64,000 nt of DNA from Girardinichthys multiradiatus (lineage: Eukaryota > Chordata > Actinopteri > Cyprinodontiformes > Goodeidae). The position numbers and the translations under genes are program-made. The stretch spans positions 53,420,895 to 53,484,894 of the forward strand of contig NC_061805.1 of NCBI RefSeq assembly GCF_021462225.1. The letters are read 5' to 3'. Under the pieces are notes generated by a model. That model had not been told where the DNA came from. It saw only the letters and a program-made list of their open reading frames with translations, and did no database searches. Shown here in pieces: positions 8,666-18,849 of the stretch (its first letter is position 1; each line of letters begins with the position of its first letter).

Positions 8666-8703
8666 TTCCTTCCTGACTGCCAGTGGCAGTAAACAAAGTG
8701 GAT
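8666..8703. repeat. DIRS inverted terminal repeat, left copy
   Basis: It begins TTCCTTCCTGACTGCC and ends AACAAAGTGGAT. Its reverse complement matches 13133-13170 with a single G/A difference over 38 bases. Confidence 0.9.
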
Positions 8704-8749
8704 GACTTATGCCAGCAATGTCACGAGGAATGCAGTAGTCACGCACCTC

Positions 8750-9750
8750 TCAGTTAGTAGAAGGGGCCAGAGGCAGGATTGCCGAGGACAGTGCGGACTC
8801 ATGTGCCACATTGAGGCGGTAGAAGCATGCAAACGTGCACGGTGTTGCCCATGACGCCGCCGCGCAGATATCGCCCAGCGGCATGCCCCTCAGTGCCGCC
8901 CAGGACGTAGACACACTCCTGGTGGAATGGCACACAACACCAGAAGGGGCAGCTGCCCCCACAGACTCATAAGCCAGCGCAATAGCATCTACGACCCAAT
9001 GCGACAGCCTGTGCTTAGAAAGGGCTCGCCCCCTGTTCTGTCCCCCATGGCACACAAACAGCTAGTCCGACTGGCAAATAGCGCCTGTAGCCACCTTATA
9101 CAGCTGCAATTCCCGAACCGGGCACAGCGTGTTAGCCAGCCTCTGTTCCTCAGATTGAAACAGGGGAGGGCAGTATGCCCCCAGTTCAATGGCTGTATTC
9201 ACGTAGCCTGGGGGCAGAACCTTAGGGAGAAAGGCTATGTTCGGCCACAGCATTACTCCGGACCCGCCTGCCTTCCAACGCAGGCAGGTAGGGGTGATGG
9301 CAAGTGCGTGGAGCTCACTGACCCGCTTGGCTGTTGTTACCGCCAACAAAAAAGCAGTCTTAACAGACACCAGTTTCAATGGGGCAGCACCCATAGGCTC
9401 AAAAGGTGGCCCACTCAGGGCTTTCAACACCAGTGGGAAGTCCCATGCTGCCACCGGTCTCCATAACGGGGGCGCAGCCTCCTTGCACCCCGGAGAAACT
9501 GTGACACCCAATAGCGTGTCCCCTCTCGTCTGCCATCCACGACGTCGTGGCCGGCTGAAATGGCAGCCAGGTGCACCTTCAGGGTTGATGCTGCCCGTCC
9601 GGCATCCAATAGACCCTGCAGGTACCTCAAAATATTATGCAGGGAACACAAAATTGGGTCAACTTCTCTGCGTCTGCACCACTCAGCAAAATGCTGCCAG
9701 CAACGGGCATAAGTCCTCAATGTGGACGGAGCTCTGGCATTCTGCAGTGT
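8750..9750 (-). pseudogene. DIRS tyrosine recombinase, broken
   Basis: Tyrosine recombinases integrate circular DIRS DNA. On the minus strand an N-terminal core-binding segment (T-L-R-T-Y-A-R-C-W and following, about 9750-9530) is followed, after a frameshift near 9455, by the catalytic domain. The first catalytic Arg lies in T-A-K-R-V-S-E-L-H-A-L near 9330. After an in-frame TAG near 9060 come K-H-R-L-S-H-W and R-S-V-S-T-S-W-A-A-L-R-G, with the H/R box, and then the segment ending F-Y-R-L-N-V with the catalytic Tyr. All key elements are visible, but a frameshift and a stop disable the gene. Confidence 0.85.
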
Positions 9751-9776
9751 CCGCTGAATGGAGGACTCCAGATCCG

Positions 9777-11033
9777 TCAGGGGCTGCCAGCACCCCTCAA
9801 CGGCCACACCGTGAGGAGAAGATGGCCTGGAGATGGGTGCCAAACCTTCCCCTCCAACTGAGACAACAGGTCTGCCCTGACCGGGAGCCACCATGGCTCC
9901 CCGTCCAGCAGACTGAGGAGAAGTGGGAACCAGACCCTCATGGGCCACTCGGGGGCCACCAACAGAACCTTCAGGCTCGACGACCTCACTCTGTGGAGAG
10001 TGGGCAGAAGCAACGGAAACGGGGAAAAGGCATACATCAGGCCGGCTGGCCATGCGTTCGCTAGGGCGTCCATCCCCAGTGGGGAGCTGGCCTCCATAGT
10101 CACCACCTCCCGTCTTGCAGGGACCATACCGAGGGGGACCCCACCCTGCAGATATGCCCTGTCCCGCCAGCGACGGAGGAGCACTGTGCAGACGGGTGTA
10201 ACCCGCACCTTGACCTGCCGGTGCAACCTGGGGTCCATGTGGAGGCTGTTGAACCACCTCTGCAAGGGCCGTAGATAAAGCAACCCCAGAGGCGTCAGAG
10301 CCGAGGCCACCACCAGCATCCAGAACAGTCTCAGCCACAGTTTGACTGGGGGTGCCGCCCCCACCCAAAAAGACTGGAGCAGGGACTGAATCCTGTCCAC
10401 CCTGTCCGGGATCGGCTGAGCCAGCATGGCCACTGAATCCAAGGCCATGCCGATAAAGACCATCTGCTGGGCCGGGATGAGAGAACTCTTCTGATAGTTC
10501 ACTGCTATCCCCAGTGCTCTGACGTGGGCCAGGACCTTTGACGTCGCCCGATCCACCCCGCCGGAGGTGGGGGCACAGATGAGCCAATCGTCCAAATATG
10601 GCAGGATCTTTAATCCTGACAGGCACAGAGGGCTCAGGACCGCCTTCATGCACCTCGTGAAAATCCGAGGGGCTAAGGGAAGGCCGAACGGCAGGACTGA
10701 AAACTCGTAAGCCATGCCGTGGAAGGTGACTCGCAGATACTTCCTGTGTCCTGGGTGGATCGGGACATGGAAGTATGCGTCCTTCAGGTCCACGGATGTA
10801 AACCCCTCGCCTGGACTGATTACCCGAAGAACGTCGCAGGTGCGGAGCATCCGAAATGGCAGCACCTTCAAAAAGTGGTTCAGCCCCCTCAGGTCCAACA
10901 CCGGCCGAAGGGAACCGTCCTTCTTTGGGATCAGGAAATAGGTTGAGTAAAACCCGTCAACCAGCGAATGTGGCGGGACCACCACTATGGCCTCCTTGTC
11001 CAGCAGAGTCTTTATTTCCTGCAGCAAGATCAC
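9777..11033 (-). CDS. DIRS reverse transcriptase / RNase H
   Basis: A 418-codon open frame on the minus strand. Conserved RT blocks are clear: P-K-K-D-G-S-L-R-P near the start, a V-D-L-K-D-A-Y block with the first catalytic Asp, L-P-F-G-L with A-P-R-I-F, and the active site Y-L-D-D-W-L. A DIRS-type RNase H region should follow; only weak sign of it remains in this frame. The gag-like frame lies upstream with a short overlap and the recombinase overlaps the 3' half in another frame, the usual compact DIRS arrangement. Confidence 0.88.
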   Translation of the reverse strand: MILLQEIKTLLDKEAIVVVPPHSLVDGFYSTYFLIPKKDGSLRPVLDLRGLNHFLKVLPFRMLRTCDVLRVISPGEGFTSVDLKDAYFHVPIHPGHRKYLRVTFHGMAYEFSVLPFGLPLAPRIFTRCMKAVLSPLCLSGLKILPYLDDWLICAPTSGGVDRATSKVLAHVRALGIAVNYQKSSLIPAQQMVFIGMALDSVAMLAQPIPDRVDRIQSLLQSFWVGAAPPVKLWLRLFWMLVVASALTPLGLLYLRPLQRWFNSLHMDPRLHRQVKVRVTPVCTVLLRRWRDRAYLQGGVPLGMVPARREVVTMEASSPLGMDALANAWPAGLMYAFSPFPLLLPTLHRVRSSSLKVLLVAPEWPMRVWFPLLLSLLDGEPWWLPVRADLLSQLEGKVWHPSPGHLLLTVWPLRGAGSP

Positions 11034-11928
11034 AGTTCATGCAGGATCTGTGACGGGAGTCACCCTGACCCCCGATGGGGGCCTGTTCCACCCCGGGCTG
11101 CTGCCAAGCTCCTGCCACAGCACAGCTCCGCTGCGCAAACTGTGCGGGAGTGGCGGTTCGAAACTGACGCCGCGGTTCCCGCATGTCACGTTTCCTGGGT
11201 TGCGGAGCAGGGGGTCCCATGGCCCCGCTGCGACCACCCCAAGCTTCAGGGGCCTGGCTGGACTGCTGACGGCGCTCCAGTGCCCTCTCGGCCTCCGGTC
11301 CAAACAGCTGGCCCGGTATCACTGGCAGCCTCCGCAAGCTCTGCCTACAGTCATCCGAGATTGGGGCCTGTGCCAACCAGACCTGGCGTCGGGTGACCAC
11401 CAGAGTGGACAAAAGGCGACCGAGTTCCCTGGACATGAGTCCAAAGGCCTGGAGAGCTGCGTCATTTGTGTCGCCCAGTGCTGCTCCCACCATGCCCGGC
11501 TGCAGCATCTGGGACTGTGCCAACAGGAGGACAGAGAGGGAATTGCCAATACGTGCCATACGAGTCGCAATGTCGTAGGCACGGCACAAGAAGTCGTCCG
11601 TCACCCAACACTGGGCGCTTGGACAGCGGGCCCTTTCCCTGACCGCCTCATCTGGGGAAAGAACCAGTGATGCGATGCAGTGATCCACAGGGGGCATACG
11701 GTCCAGACTATGATCCCCAGGATTGCGCATGCACGCCAGGATCCGTGTGTCCCGACCATGGTGGGAGAAGCTTCTAGGATCCCTCCAGCAGCGCTGAAGC
11801 TCTTCCAAGAAGGCCGACGACGGTGGCTCCTCGAACGGAGGGGCTGCCGGAGCCCGGCGAAAAAACGGGTTTCCTGTTGGCCGGGCCACGGGTGCATCGT
11901 CCAGGTCAACCTTGGCCAAGGCTGCCAA
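10957..11928 (-). CDS. DIRS gag-like protein, C-terminal part
   Basis: A 323-codon minus-strand frame, rich in Ala, Arg, Pro and Leu, directly upstream of and overlapping the RT frame. Its middle is predicted largely helical, and its end is basic, glutamine-rich and glycine-rich. It is probably the second half of the gag-like ORF whose start is in another frame at 12692-12015, joined by a lost or shifted junction near 11930-12015. No zinc knuckle was seen here. Confidence 0.65.
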   Translation of the reverse strand: MAALAKVDLDDAPVARPTGNPFFRRAPAAPPFEEPPSSAFLEELQRCWRDPRSFSHHGRDTRILACMRNPGDHSLDRMPPVDHCIASLVLSPDEAVRERARCPSAQCWVTDDFLCRAYDIATRMARIGNSLSVLLLAQSQMLQPGMVGAALGDTNDAALQAFGLMSRELGRLLSTLVVTRRQVWLAQAPISDDCRQSLRRLPVIPGQLFGPEAERALERRQQSSQAPEAWGGRSGAMGPPAPQPRKRDMREPRRQFRTATPAQFAQRSCAVAGAWQQPGVEQAPIGGQGDSRHRSCMNCDLAAGNKDSAGQGGHSGGPATFAG

Positions 11929-12014
11929 AATAATTGCCCGTAGCGGGCATGGCTCCTCCCCTGGGCCAGAGCTAACTGTACTCCTAAGGGAATTACCTGA
12001 GCCATCATTTCCTC

Positions 12015-12692
12015 CTATACGCGGGGGATCCCCCTCCCGATCCCGAGGGTCTGGGAAGGGGTCCGCTGGTCCTCGAGGGACTGGAACTCTGAATTGGAGG
12101 CCCTCACAGAGAATCCATCATCTTCCAGGTTCTCCCCCGACTCCCAAGCTGCTGCTGCTTGGAAGGCAGGCGTGGGTTCTGGGGCCTTGAGTAGAGCCTT
12201 GAGCTGCTCCACCTCGGCCCTCAAAGAGTCCACTTCCAGCCGAGATGGGCGCTCCAGCCGAGGCCTCTTCCTCCGTGGGCTGCGGCATTTTTCCGCTGGC
12301 GCATCCCTCCGCCTCCCGGAACATGGTTGAGGCATCCCTGAGGGTGGCAGCTCGTCCGCGAAGAGGAGATTCTCCACCTGACGTAGCCTGTTTTCTCTAA
12401 CAGGCAACGGCAAAATGCTGCAGTTCAAGCATGGGTCCGTCAGAACTTCCCTGAGATAACCCACGCCCAGGCATTTGGGGCACAGATCATGTCCGTCCTC
12501 TACCTGTAGAGGAGCCCCACATGAAGCGCACGCCAGCATCCCGTTCACAGACGTGGGAAATACAGGCAGGCACCAGGCCAACTGAGCGAGGACTTCAATA
12601 AAACTGAAGAACGCGATCAGAGGCCTCTTTTTAATCCACTGCTTCTCAATACAGATACGAGCCTGGCAATCTGAGCAAGAACTGTGCAGCAC
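12015..12692 (-). CDS. DIRS gag-like protein, N-terminal part with paired CxxC motifs
   Basis: The minus-strand frame contains C-A-S-C-G-A-P-L, then L-C-P-K-C-L-G, then D-P-C-L-N-C, a run of CxxC pairs typical of the start of fish DIRS gag-like proteins. An arginine-rich patch (R-R-K-R-P-R) and a heptad-like helix (L-E-V-D-S-L-R-A-E-V-E-Q-L) follow. The real start may be the internal Met before the first CxxC (near 12540). The frame is lost near 12015. Confidence 0.65.
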   Translation of the reverse strand: MLHSSCSDCQARICIEKQWIKKRPLIAFFSFIEVLAQLAWCLPVFPTSVNGMLACASCGAPLQVEDGHDLCPKCLGVGYLREVLTDPCLNCSILPLPVRENRLRQVENLLFADELPPSGMPQPCSGRRRDAPAEKCRSPRRKRPRLERPSRLEVDSLRAEVEQLKALLKAPEPTPAFQAAAAWESGENLEDDGFSVRASNSEFQSLEDQRTPSQTLGIGRGIPRV

Positions 12693-13132
12693 AGAACGCA
12701 GTCAGAACATCCAGCTTCCACTCACTTGAAAACGGCAGCTATCTGCTCCTCCCCACCCAGTCTCAACAGGGGAAAAGAAGCGCCAGCATCAAGCTTCCGG
12801 CTACTAGAGTTCTGCTAACACAGAAACAGAGAAATGTCAACCACAGCCTTAGAGGGCTACAAAGAGCACTCCGACGAAGAAGTCACAGGCAGGATGACGT
12901 CGAATCACACCAACAGTGTGCTTACCTCTCTTAGACCTGCAATAAGTACCGAAACACGGACTTATAGGAGCGACCAACCTGCGAAACACGCAACGGTTGA
13001 CAGCGAGAAGATCAAAGAGACCGAACGTAGCCTTCCACGTGCTACTTATAGACCATGCCCAGGTGGGCTACGTGTCACGTGCGTGACATTCTTTACATTT
13101 AATCCCGACCTGCGCGGAGCGCGAGGAGACAT

Positions 13133-13170
13133 ATCCACTTTGTTTACTGCCATTGGCAGTCAGGAAGGAA
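13133..13170. repeat. DIRS inverted terminal repeat, right copy
   Basis: Inverted match to 8666-8703 with one difference over 38 bases. It marks the upstream end of the minus-strand DIRS element. Confidence 0.9.
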
Positions 13171-13449
13171 TGAAACAGAACTCCATTCTGCCCCTAACCA
13201 CGTCAATGGCCACAGTTAAGCGTCTCCTGTGTTCTGCCACCCAATCGCACACTCTGAATGCAGTAGGCTCTGGAAGATGGCCAAGCAGGAAATCCACCGG
13301 CAGGTGGGGGTCTTGTCCAAAGATGAGGAAGTGAGGCGATTCACCAGTCGACTGATGGACAGAAATGTTATAGTGGAAGACAAGCTGTGGGAGGTGTTCT
13401 GGCCAATTTCATTTTTCATCTGGAGCCAGGGACCGAAGCCGGTTGAACA
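13171..13449 (-). pseudogene. Gypsy integrase core, middle fragment
   Basis: On the minus strand it reads N-W-P-E-H-L-P-Q-L-V, V-H-Q-S-T-G-E-S-P-H-F and L-P-V-D-F-L-L-G, the well-known stretch after the catalytic glutamate of Gypsy integrases. It continues the frame cut at 14730 by the Tc1 insertion and is itself cut at 13171 by the DIRS element. At least one small indel is present. Confidence 0.8.
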
Positions 13450-13451
13450 TA

Positions 13452-14727
13452 CAGGGGTTGGAGAATGAAACTGACAATGAAACACCTGTCATTTTAGTGT
13501 GGGAGGTTTCATGGCTAAATTGGACCAGCCAGGTAGCCAGTCTTCATTGATTGCACATTGCACCAGTAAGAGCAGAGTGTGAAGGTTCAATTAGCAGGGT
13601 AAGAGCACAGTTTTGTTCAAAATATTGAAATGAACACAACATTATGGGTGACATACCAGAGTTCAAAAGAGGACAAATTGTTGGTGCACGTCTTGCTGGC
13701 GCATCTGTGACCAAGACAGCAAGTCTTTGTGATGTATCAAGAGCCACGGTATCCAGGGTAATGTCAGCATACCACCAAGAAGGACGAACCACATCCAACA
13801 GGATTAACTGTGGACGCAAGAGGAAGCTGTCTGAAAGGGATGTTCGGGTGCTAACCCGGATTGTATCCAAAAAACATAAAACCACAGCTGCCCAAATCAC
13901 GGCAGAATTAAATGTGCACCTCAACTCTCCTGTTTCCACCAGAACTGTCCGTCGGGAGCTCCACAGGGTCAATATACACGGCTGGGCTGCTATAGCCAAA
14001 CCTTTGGTCACTCATGCCAACGCCAAATGTTGGTTTCAATGGTGCAAGGAGCACAAATTTTGGGCTGTGGACAATGTGAAACATGTATTGTTCTCTGATG
14101 AGTCCACCTTTACTGATTTCCCCACATCTGGGAGAGTTACGGTGTGGAGAAGCCCCAAAGAAGCGTACCACCCAGACTGTTGCATGCCCAGAGTGAAGCA
14201 TGGGGGTGGATCAGTGATGGTTTGGGCTGCCATATCATGACATTCCCTTGGCCCAATACTTGTGCTAGATGGGCGCGTCACTGCCAAGGACTACCGAATC
14301 ATTCTTGAGGACCATGTGCATCCAATGGTTCAAACATTGTATCCTGAAGGCGGTGCCGTGTATCAGGATGACAATGCACCAATACACACAGCAAGACTGC
14401 TGAAAGATTGGTTTGATGAACATGAAAGTGAAGTTGAACATCTCCCATGGCCTGCACAGTCACCAGATCTAAATATTATTGAGCCACTTTGGGGTGTTTT
14501 GGAGGAGCGAGTCAGGAAACGTTTTCCTCCACCAGTATCACGTAGTGACCTGGTCACTATCCTGCAAGAAGAATGGCTTAAAATCCCTCTGACCACTGTG
14601 CAGGACTTGTATATGTCATTCCCAAGACGAATTGACGCTGTATTGGCCACAAAAGGAGGCCCTACACCATACTAATAAATTATTGTGGTCTAAAACCAGG
14701 TGTTTCAGTTTCATTGTCCAACCCCTG
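13452..14727 (+). mobile_element. Full-length Tc1/mariner element (1276 bp)
   Basis: The ends are inverted copies (CAGGGGTTGGA... at 13452 and ...CCAACCCCTG ending at 14727) flanked on both sides by TA (13450-13451 and 14728-14729), the Tc1 target duplication. The TIR match runs for about 24 bases with few differences. It sits inside the Gypsy integrase coding region. One nearly intact transposase frame fills it, suggesting a recent insertion. Confidence 0.95.
13644..14675 (+). pseudogene. Tc1 transposase, intact except for one in-frame UGA
   Basis: Starting at ATG 13644, the frame encodes an N-terminal paired-like DNA-binding region (a G-x-S-V-T-K-T-A type helix-turn-helix and a second one around R-K-R-K-L-S-E-R-D), then the catalytic domain. 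Catalytic residues are D in F-S-D-E-S-T (14097-14099), D in Q-D-D-N-A-P, and E in N-I-I-E-P-L-W, the DD34E pattern of Tc1. The frame ends with G-G-P-T-P-Y and TAA at 14673-14675. The only break is TGA 14238-14240, with the frame continuing unchanged; the sense codon there was probably TGG or CGA. Total length of about 343 codons is normal for Tc1. Confidence 0.92.
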
Positions 14728-14729
14728 TA

Positions 14730-15388
14730 GTTCTATTAAAACGTTCACATTGCCCATTCCCTTGCGGATGGTAGGGCGTAGTATGACTTTTCTGAAATCC
14801 ATACAACTCACACAACTGTTGCACCAGGACACTCTGAAAGTTCCTCCCCTGGTCAGAGTGGATACGAGCCGGCACTCCAAAACGGTAAAACCACTCACAA
14901 ACCAGGACCTTTGCCACTGTAGCTGCCTTCTGATCACGAGTGGGGATGGCTTGAGTGAACTTCGAAAACACATCCATCACAAGCTCCCTGCCATTACGGG
15001 CTGGCTTCAACAGTGTAAAATCAATGGCCAGCAGCTGATTTGGTCTTGAAGCAAAAAAGGTAACCCATAGGAGCTCGGACTCTTGGCTGGGTGTTCTTAA
15101 CAAGGGTACACCTCTCACACTGCTGGCACCAGTCCTTTACATCTTTATCCACCCCTGGCCAGAAATACTTCTGCTTCACCACATCAGTCATCTTCACGAT
15201 CCCTTGGTGGCCATGACATTGATGAAGCTCCTGCAACACCTCTGACATTAAACTCTCTGGGAGAAGGAGCTGAAGAACCTCTTCAACACCATCTGGTCTC
15301 CAACTGTCCCAGTACAGGAGGTCCTCCTTCTGGAGAATTCGGTCCCACTGTTTTACAAGTCCGTGGGCACCTGGCCCTAGACACTCCT
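14730..15388 (-). pseudogene. Gypsy integrase N-terminal zinc module and catalytic core
   Basis: On the minus strand a stretch before the zinc module (V-K-Q-W-D-R and following) leads into H-Q-C-H-G-H-Q-G and C-Q-Q-C-E-R-C, the HHCC zinc module. The core carries D in L-L-A-I-D-F, D in I-H-S-D-Q-G-R-N-F and E in Q-C-E-R-F-N-R-T. The frame is broken right after that glutamate motif by the Tc1 element and once between the zinc module and the core near 15060. The 5' edge at 15388 abuts a LINE. Confidence 0.85.
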
Positions 15389-15401
15389 TTGAAGATTCAA
15401 G

Positions 15402-16560
15402 ATGACGCCGACGATGGCAGCCTCGGAGCTTGGCTCTCTATTTGTTTTTGTAGTTTGTGTGTTTTTATGTTTTTCGAGTCACAGTTCTGTGGTGTCGGGC
15501 CACAATCCTGTGGTCTCATTCAGTAGAGAGGAACTTCTCAACATCAGAGAGTCCTCTCTTGGTTTTTTTTCACCATCTTTCATTGACCCGAGGTTCCCTG
15601 AGCTCCTGGCGAGTGGAGCTGCGGCTCTATATGGGATTTTGCGCCGAAAACGGCGGAGGGGAAAGCGTGCTGGCGCGCTGGTAAAGCTCCGCAAAAGAGG
15701 ACTTCGCACACCACTGCCTTCAATCCACCTGGCAAATGTCCGCTCTTTCAACAACAATATGGATGAGCTGCTTCTTCTCACCAGTAAAAACACGGACCTC
15801 CACGGATCAGCGGTTCTCTGCTTCACCGAGACATGGCTGAGTGAAAACATCCCGGACCGCGGCAGCTGTTGCCGGACTTCCAGCTGCTCAGAGCGGATCG
15901 CAGCGCGGAGCTATTGGGGAAGAAGCGAGGAGGTGGAATCTGCTTTTATATAAATGAAGGTTGGTGCAGAGACGTAAAAGTGCTGGAAAAACATGTAGTC
16001 CTGATCTGGAGTCATTTTCCATAATCTGTAAACCGTTTTATTCACTGAGAGAGTTTTCCTGGTTTATAATAATCGGCTCATATTTTCCACCGCATGGCTG
16101 CACTTCTGCTGCTGAAAAACATCTTGCTGAGCTGATTACAGACCTGGAGAAAAAATACACGGACTCTTTCATCATAATCCTGGGAGATTTTAACAGAGCA
16201 AACCTCTCAAATGAACTCCCCAAATACAGACAGCATATTAAGTGTCCCACCAGAGACAAAAACACACTGGACCATTGTTACACAGCTTTAAAGGACTCAT
16301 ATCATGCTGTTACCAGGGCTGCTCTGGGTTTTTCAGATCATTATCTAATCCATCTCATCCCAACCTACAGACAGAGACTAAGAGCTTCCAAACCCAAGGT
16401 TCACACTGTTAAGAAGTGGACTGAGGAATCAAAGCAGATGCTACAGGCCTGCTTTGAATGCACAGACTGGACTGTTTTTGAAACTTCAGCCACTGACTTA
16501 AACCAACTAACTGATGTGGTGACATCATACATCAGTTTCTGTGAGGACATGTGTGTGCAG
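15402..16560 (+). pseudogene. LINE endonuclease region
   Basis: After a variable N-terminus with a hydrophobic stretch, the frame reads I-H-L-A-N-V-R-S-F-N-N-N and C-F-T-E-T-W-L, the start of the endonuclease domain with the metal-binding Asn and Glu. A frame change near 15955 is followed by G-S-Y-F-P-P-H, L-G-D-F-N-R-A-N and G-F-S-D-H-Y, the remaining catalytic blocks including the D-x-N and S-D-H motifs. Then comes the linker to RT (K-K-W-T-E-E-S-K and D-W-T-V-F). It is cut at 16560 by the hAT element. Confidence 0.8.
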
Positions 16561-18841
16561 TAGAGGGTGACACGGGAGTGGATTTTCTCTCCTGTCCCAT
16601 CCCGCTCCCACAGAAAAATGTCTTGTCCCATCCCAATCCCAGGCCAGCATAACGAAACAAATCCTGTCCCGTCCCACTCCTGGTAAATTGACTCCCATCC
16701 CGCTCCCATTCAGAACGACTCCCACTCCTGTGCCTCTCCCATTTTTGTTTTCTTCATTTAGTCTTTTGGCAATTTCTTTCTTTGAAGGACCAGTTAGGTC
16801 CCTGTTTTTAGCTGTAGTAAAGGCCAGTTAAAGTAAAAAGAATAATAATGAAGAAATAATAAAATATCAAACAAGGAAACAGACCATGTCTATCTTAGTT
16901 GAATAAACAAAATGTACATAGTTGTATTTTACTTATTTATTAAGTGATTGTTTCCTTTGAACAATGACATCACTTTTATGTTTCAAGTTGCTGAAACGAA
17001 AGAAAAATGCACCTAGTAAGAGAACTGTACTTGGTGAACAAAAGGACAAAAAGGCATTACCTTCATAATTTAGAAACTGTACCTCAATGGTTCACAGCCC
17101 TGGTCCTCAGGGACCCCTTCCCTGCTAGTTTTAGATGTTTGTCTGATCCAGAACACCTGATTTAAATTCTGACATGACCTCCTATACAGGCATCAAGAAT
17201 GGAGGGTCAAACTGGACAAAATTAATACAATAAAATCATCATTAAATAAATAAATGTTGTTAATGTCCCATAAGTGAAGTAAATGTAACATGAAAGAAAT
17301 GTAACATTAAATGTACCATTAAATTAAAGGTACCATTTATTTATTTAATACATCATTAGAAACAATAAATGTACCATTATATCATGAAATGAACTATTAT
17401 GCAATTAAATATGCCACTGAATAATTAAGTATAATTTTAAAGACAACATGACGTAATTAGTGGTACACTTAATATTTAATGATGTATTAAATAAATTGTA
17501 CATTTAATGGTGCATTCAATTTTTTTCTATTTCACAACATATTTATTTAATATCTTCCCTTGATGAAGCCTTTCTATGAGGTCCACGAGGGGACAAGGGG
17601 GATTTTTTTCTTTTTTGTGTTCTCACGCAATAGTCTTTGCGTTATATCGCAATACTTTGTGGGATAGTTTCCAAACCAGATAACTGCAAAAATGAAACAA
17701 ACACTACACCCGTTTTGAGATTTATTGAGTTTTATTTTGAAATCAGCATTAAATAAAATTATCTTCAATCAGACTAAAAGACAGTTTTTATCCACAAGCT
17801 GTCAAACAAACTACTGAACAATAATGCTGCACGAAACCACATCTGTGACACTTTATTTCCTTATTACTGCTGCATGATGTGTACTTTTTTTTTGTACGCC
17901 ATTAGTGTTTTTGTTTTTATCGTGATTTGAACGGTTCTTCTTATCCTAAGCATTTTATCGCATTGTTTACTGCGTGTTAACCTGCATATGACAAATAAAC
18001 CATATCAATGACATATCAGTGTTTGTTTTATGAGCAGTTTGTCATCTGTGCTCTTGCTCCAAAATGCCGAACGCAAAAGTATTGCGTGGAGACGCAAAAG
18101 TAATACATTTCCCCATGTCCCCTCACGGGCTTCCGTACCTTACCTCTTAAATCTTTAGAGCACATGCAGCAGTTTTGTTGGTCAGATGAGACTTGACACA
18201 TGATGGTACTTTTGATTTGATGAATGAAGAGAAGCAGGACTGATTTAATCCAGAATCTGTTTTACAAGTGTCCCTCAATCACTGGTGAACTTGATTACAA
18301 CTAAACACGTTTTACAAGCAGCAGACTGCGTGTTAACAGCGCTGCATTCAACTCTCCTGAAGTTCGGTAATATTTGTGACTTTCCTGTCAGCTCTATGAG
18401 TTTAATAGATAAGTCCTTATTTCTGACTTTACGTTACAAATCCAATTTTACCAGGTCCAGTTCTCCACCTGCGTTTGCTCCCTCCATTCTGAACGCAGGT
18501 GGAAAACATCGATCAGAAGCACTGTTGGCTTGTGGGTCGTGTAGTTCGTTTGACGCACATTATAGTTTAGGCTTCTTGGAAAAAAACTACACAATGGCGG
18601 CGTCGATCCAAGTTTTTTTTTCTTAAAGTTTGTAACAAAGTCTCAGTTTACATTTCCAAGGACAATTGATCCTAGTTTATTTTCCCTCCTATTGGTTAGC
18701 TCCCGCTCCCGTCTGCTCCAGTTCATTTTTTATCCTGTACCGTCCCAATCACGGGATCTTTACTGACGCTGTCTCCCGTCCCGCGGGTTTCCCGTGGGAA
18801 TCCCGTGACCCGTGGGACTCCCGAAAAAATGTCAGCCTCTA
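16561..18841 (+). mobile_element. Non-autonomous hAT element (2281 bp) with 8-bp target duplication
   Basis: GTGTGCAG occurs at 16553-16560 and again at 18842-18849. The element starts TAGAGGGTGACA and ends in the inverse, TGTCAGCCTCTA. The ends are rich in short repeated blocks of the form TCCCATCCCGCTCCC on the left and CCCGTCCCGCGGG on the right, like the subterminal transposase-binding arrays of hAT elements. The 1.8 kb interior is A+T-rich, holds no recognisable transposase, and contains a secondary MITE-like piece near 17085-17210. Strand is arbitrary. Confidence 0.85.
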
Positions 18842-18849
18842 GTGTGCAG

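Larger units (their letters stand above)
8640..13170 (-). mobile_element. DIRS-like tyrosine-recombinase retrotransposon
   Basis: About 4.5 kb on the minus strand: a gag-like ORF, reverse transcriptase/RNase H and a tyrosine recombinase, the set that defines DIRS elements. Near-perfect 38-bp inverted terminal repeats lie at 8666-8703 and 13133-13170 with one mismatch; weaker similarity continues a little further left, so the left edge is given as about 8640. No target duplication is expected for a tyrosine-recombinase element. Its interior has higher G+C than its surroundings. Frameshifts and at least one TAG break the recombinase, so this copy is defective. Confidence 0.93.
7702..15390 (-). 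mobile_element. Ty3/Gypsy retrotransposon relic split by a DIRS and a Tc1 insertion
   Basis: Three separated minus-strand pieces read as consecutive parts of one Gypsy integrase: zinc module and core (15388 down to 14730), middle of the core domain (13449 down to 13171), and C-terminal GPY module with tail (about 8660 down to 8015), followed by a possible LTR. The gaps are filled exactly by a Tc1 element (13452-14727) and a DIRS-like element (about 8640-13170). The 5' part (gag, protease, RT) is missing; the relic stops at 15388 where a plus-strand LINE starts. Confidence 0.88.

Noticed and set aside
9237..10064. Long plus-strand frames across the DIRS element
   Set aside because: Antisense shadows of the G+C-rich minus-strand RT and recombinase; no family resemblance.
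12834..13334. Plus-strand frame of 166 codons
   Set aside because: It crosses the DIRS end and the Gypsy relic antisense; it is not a gene.
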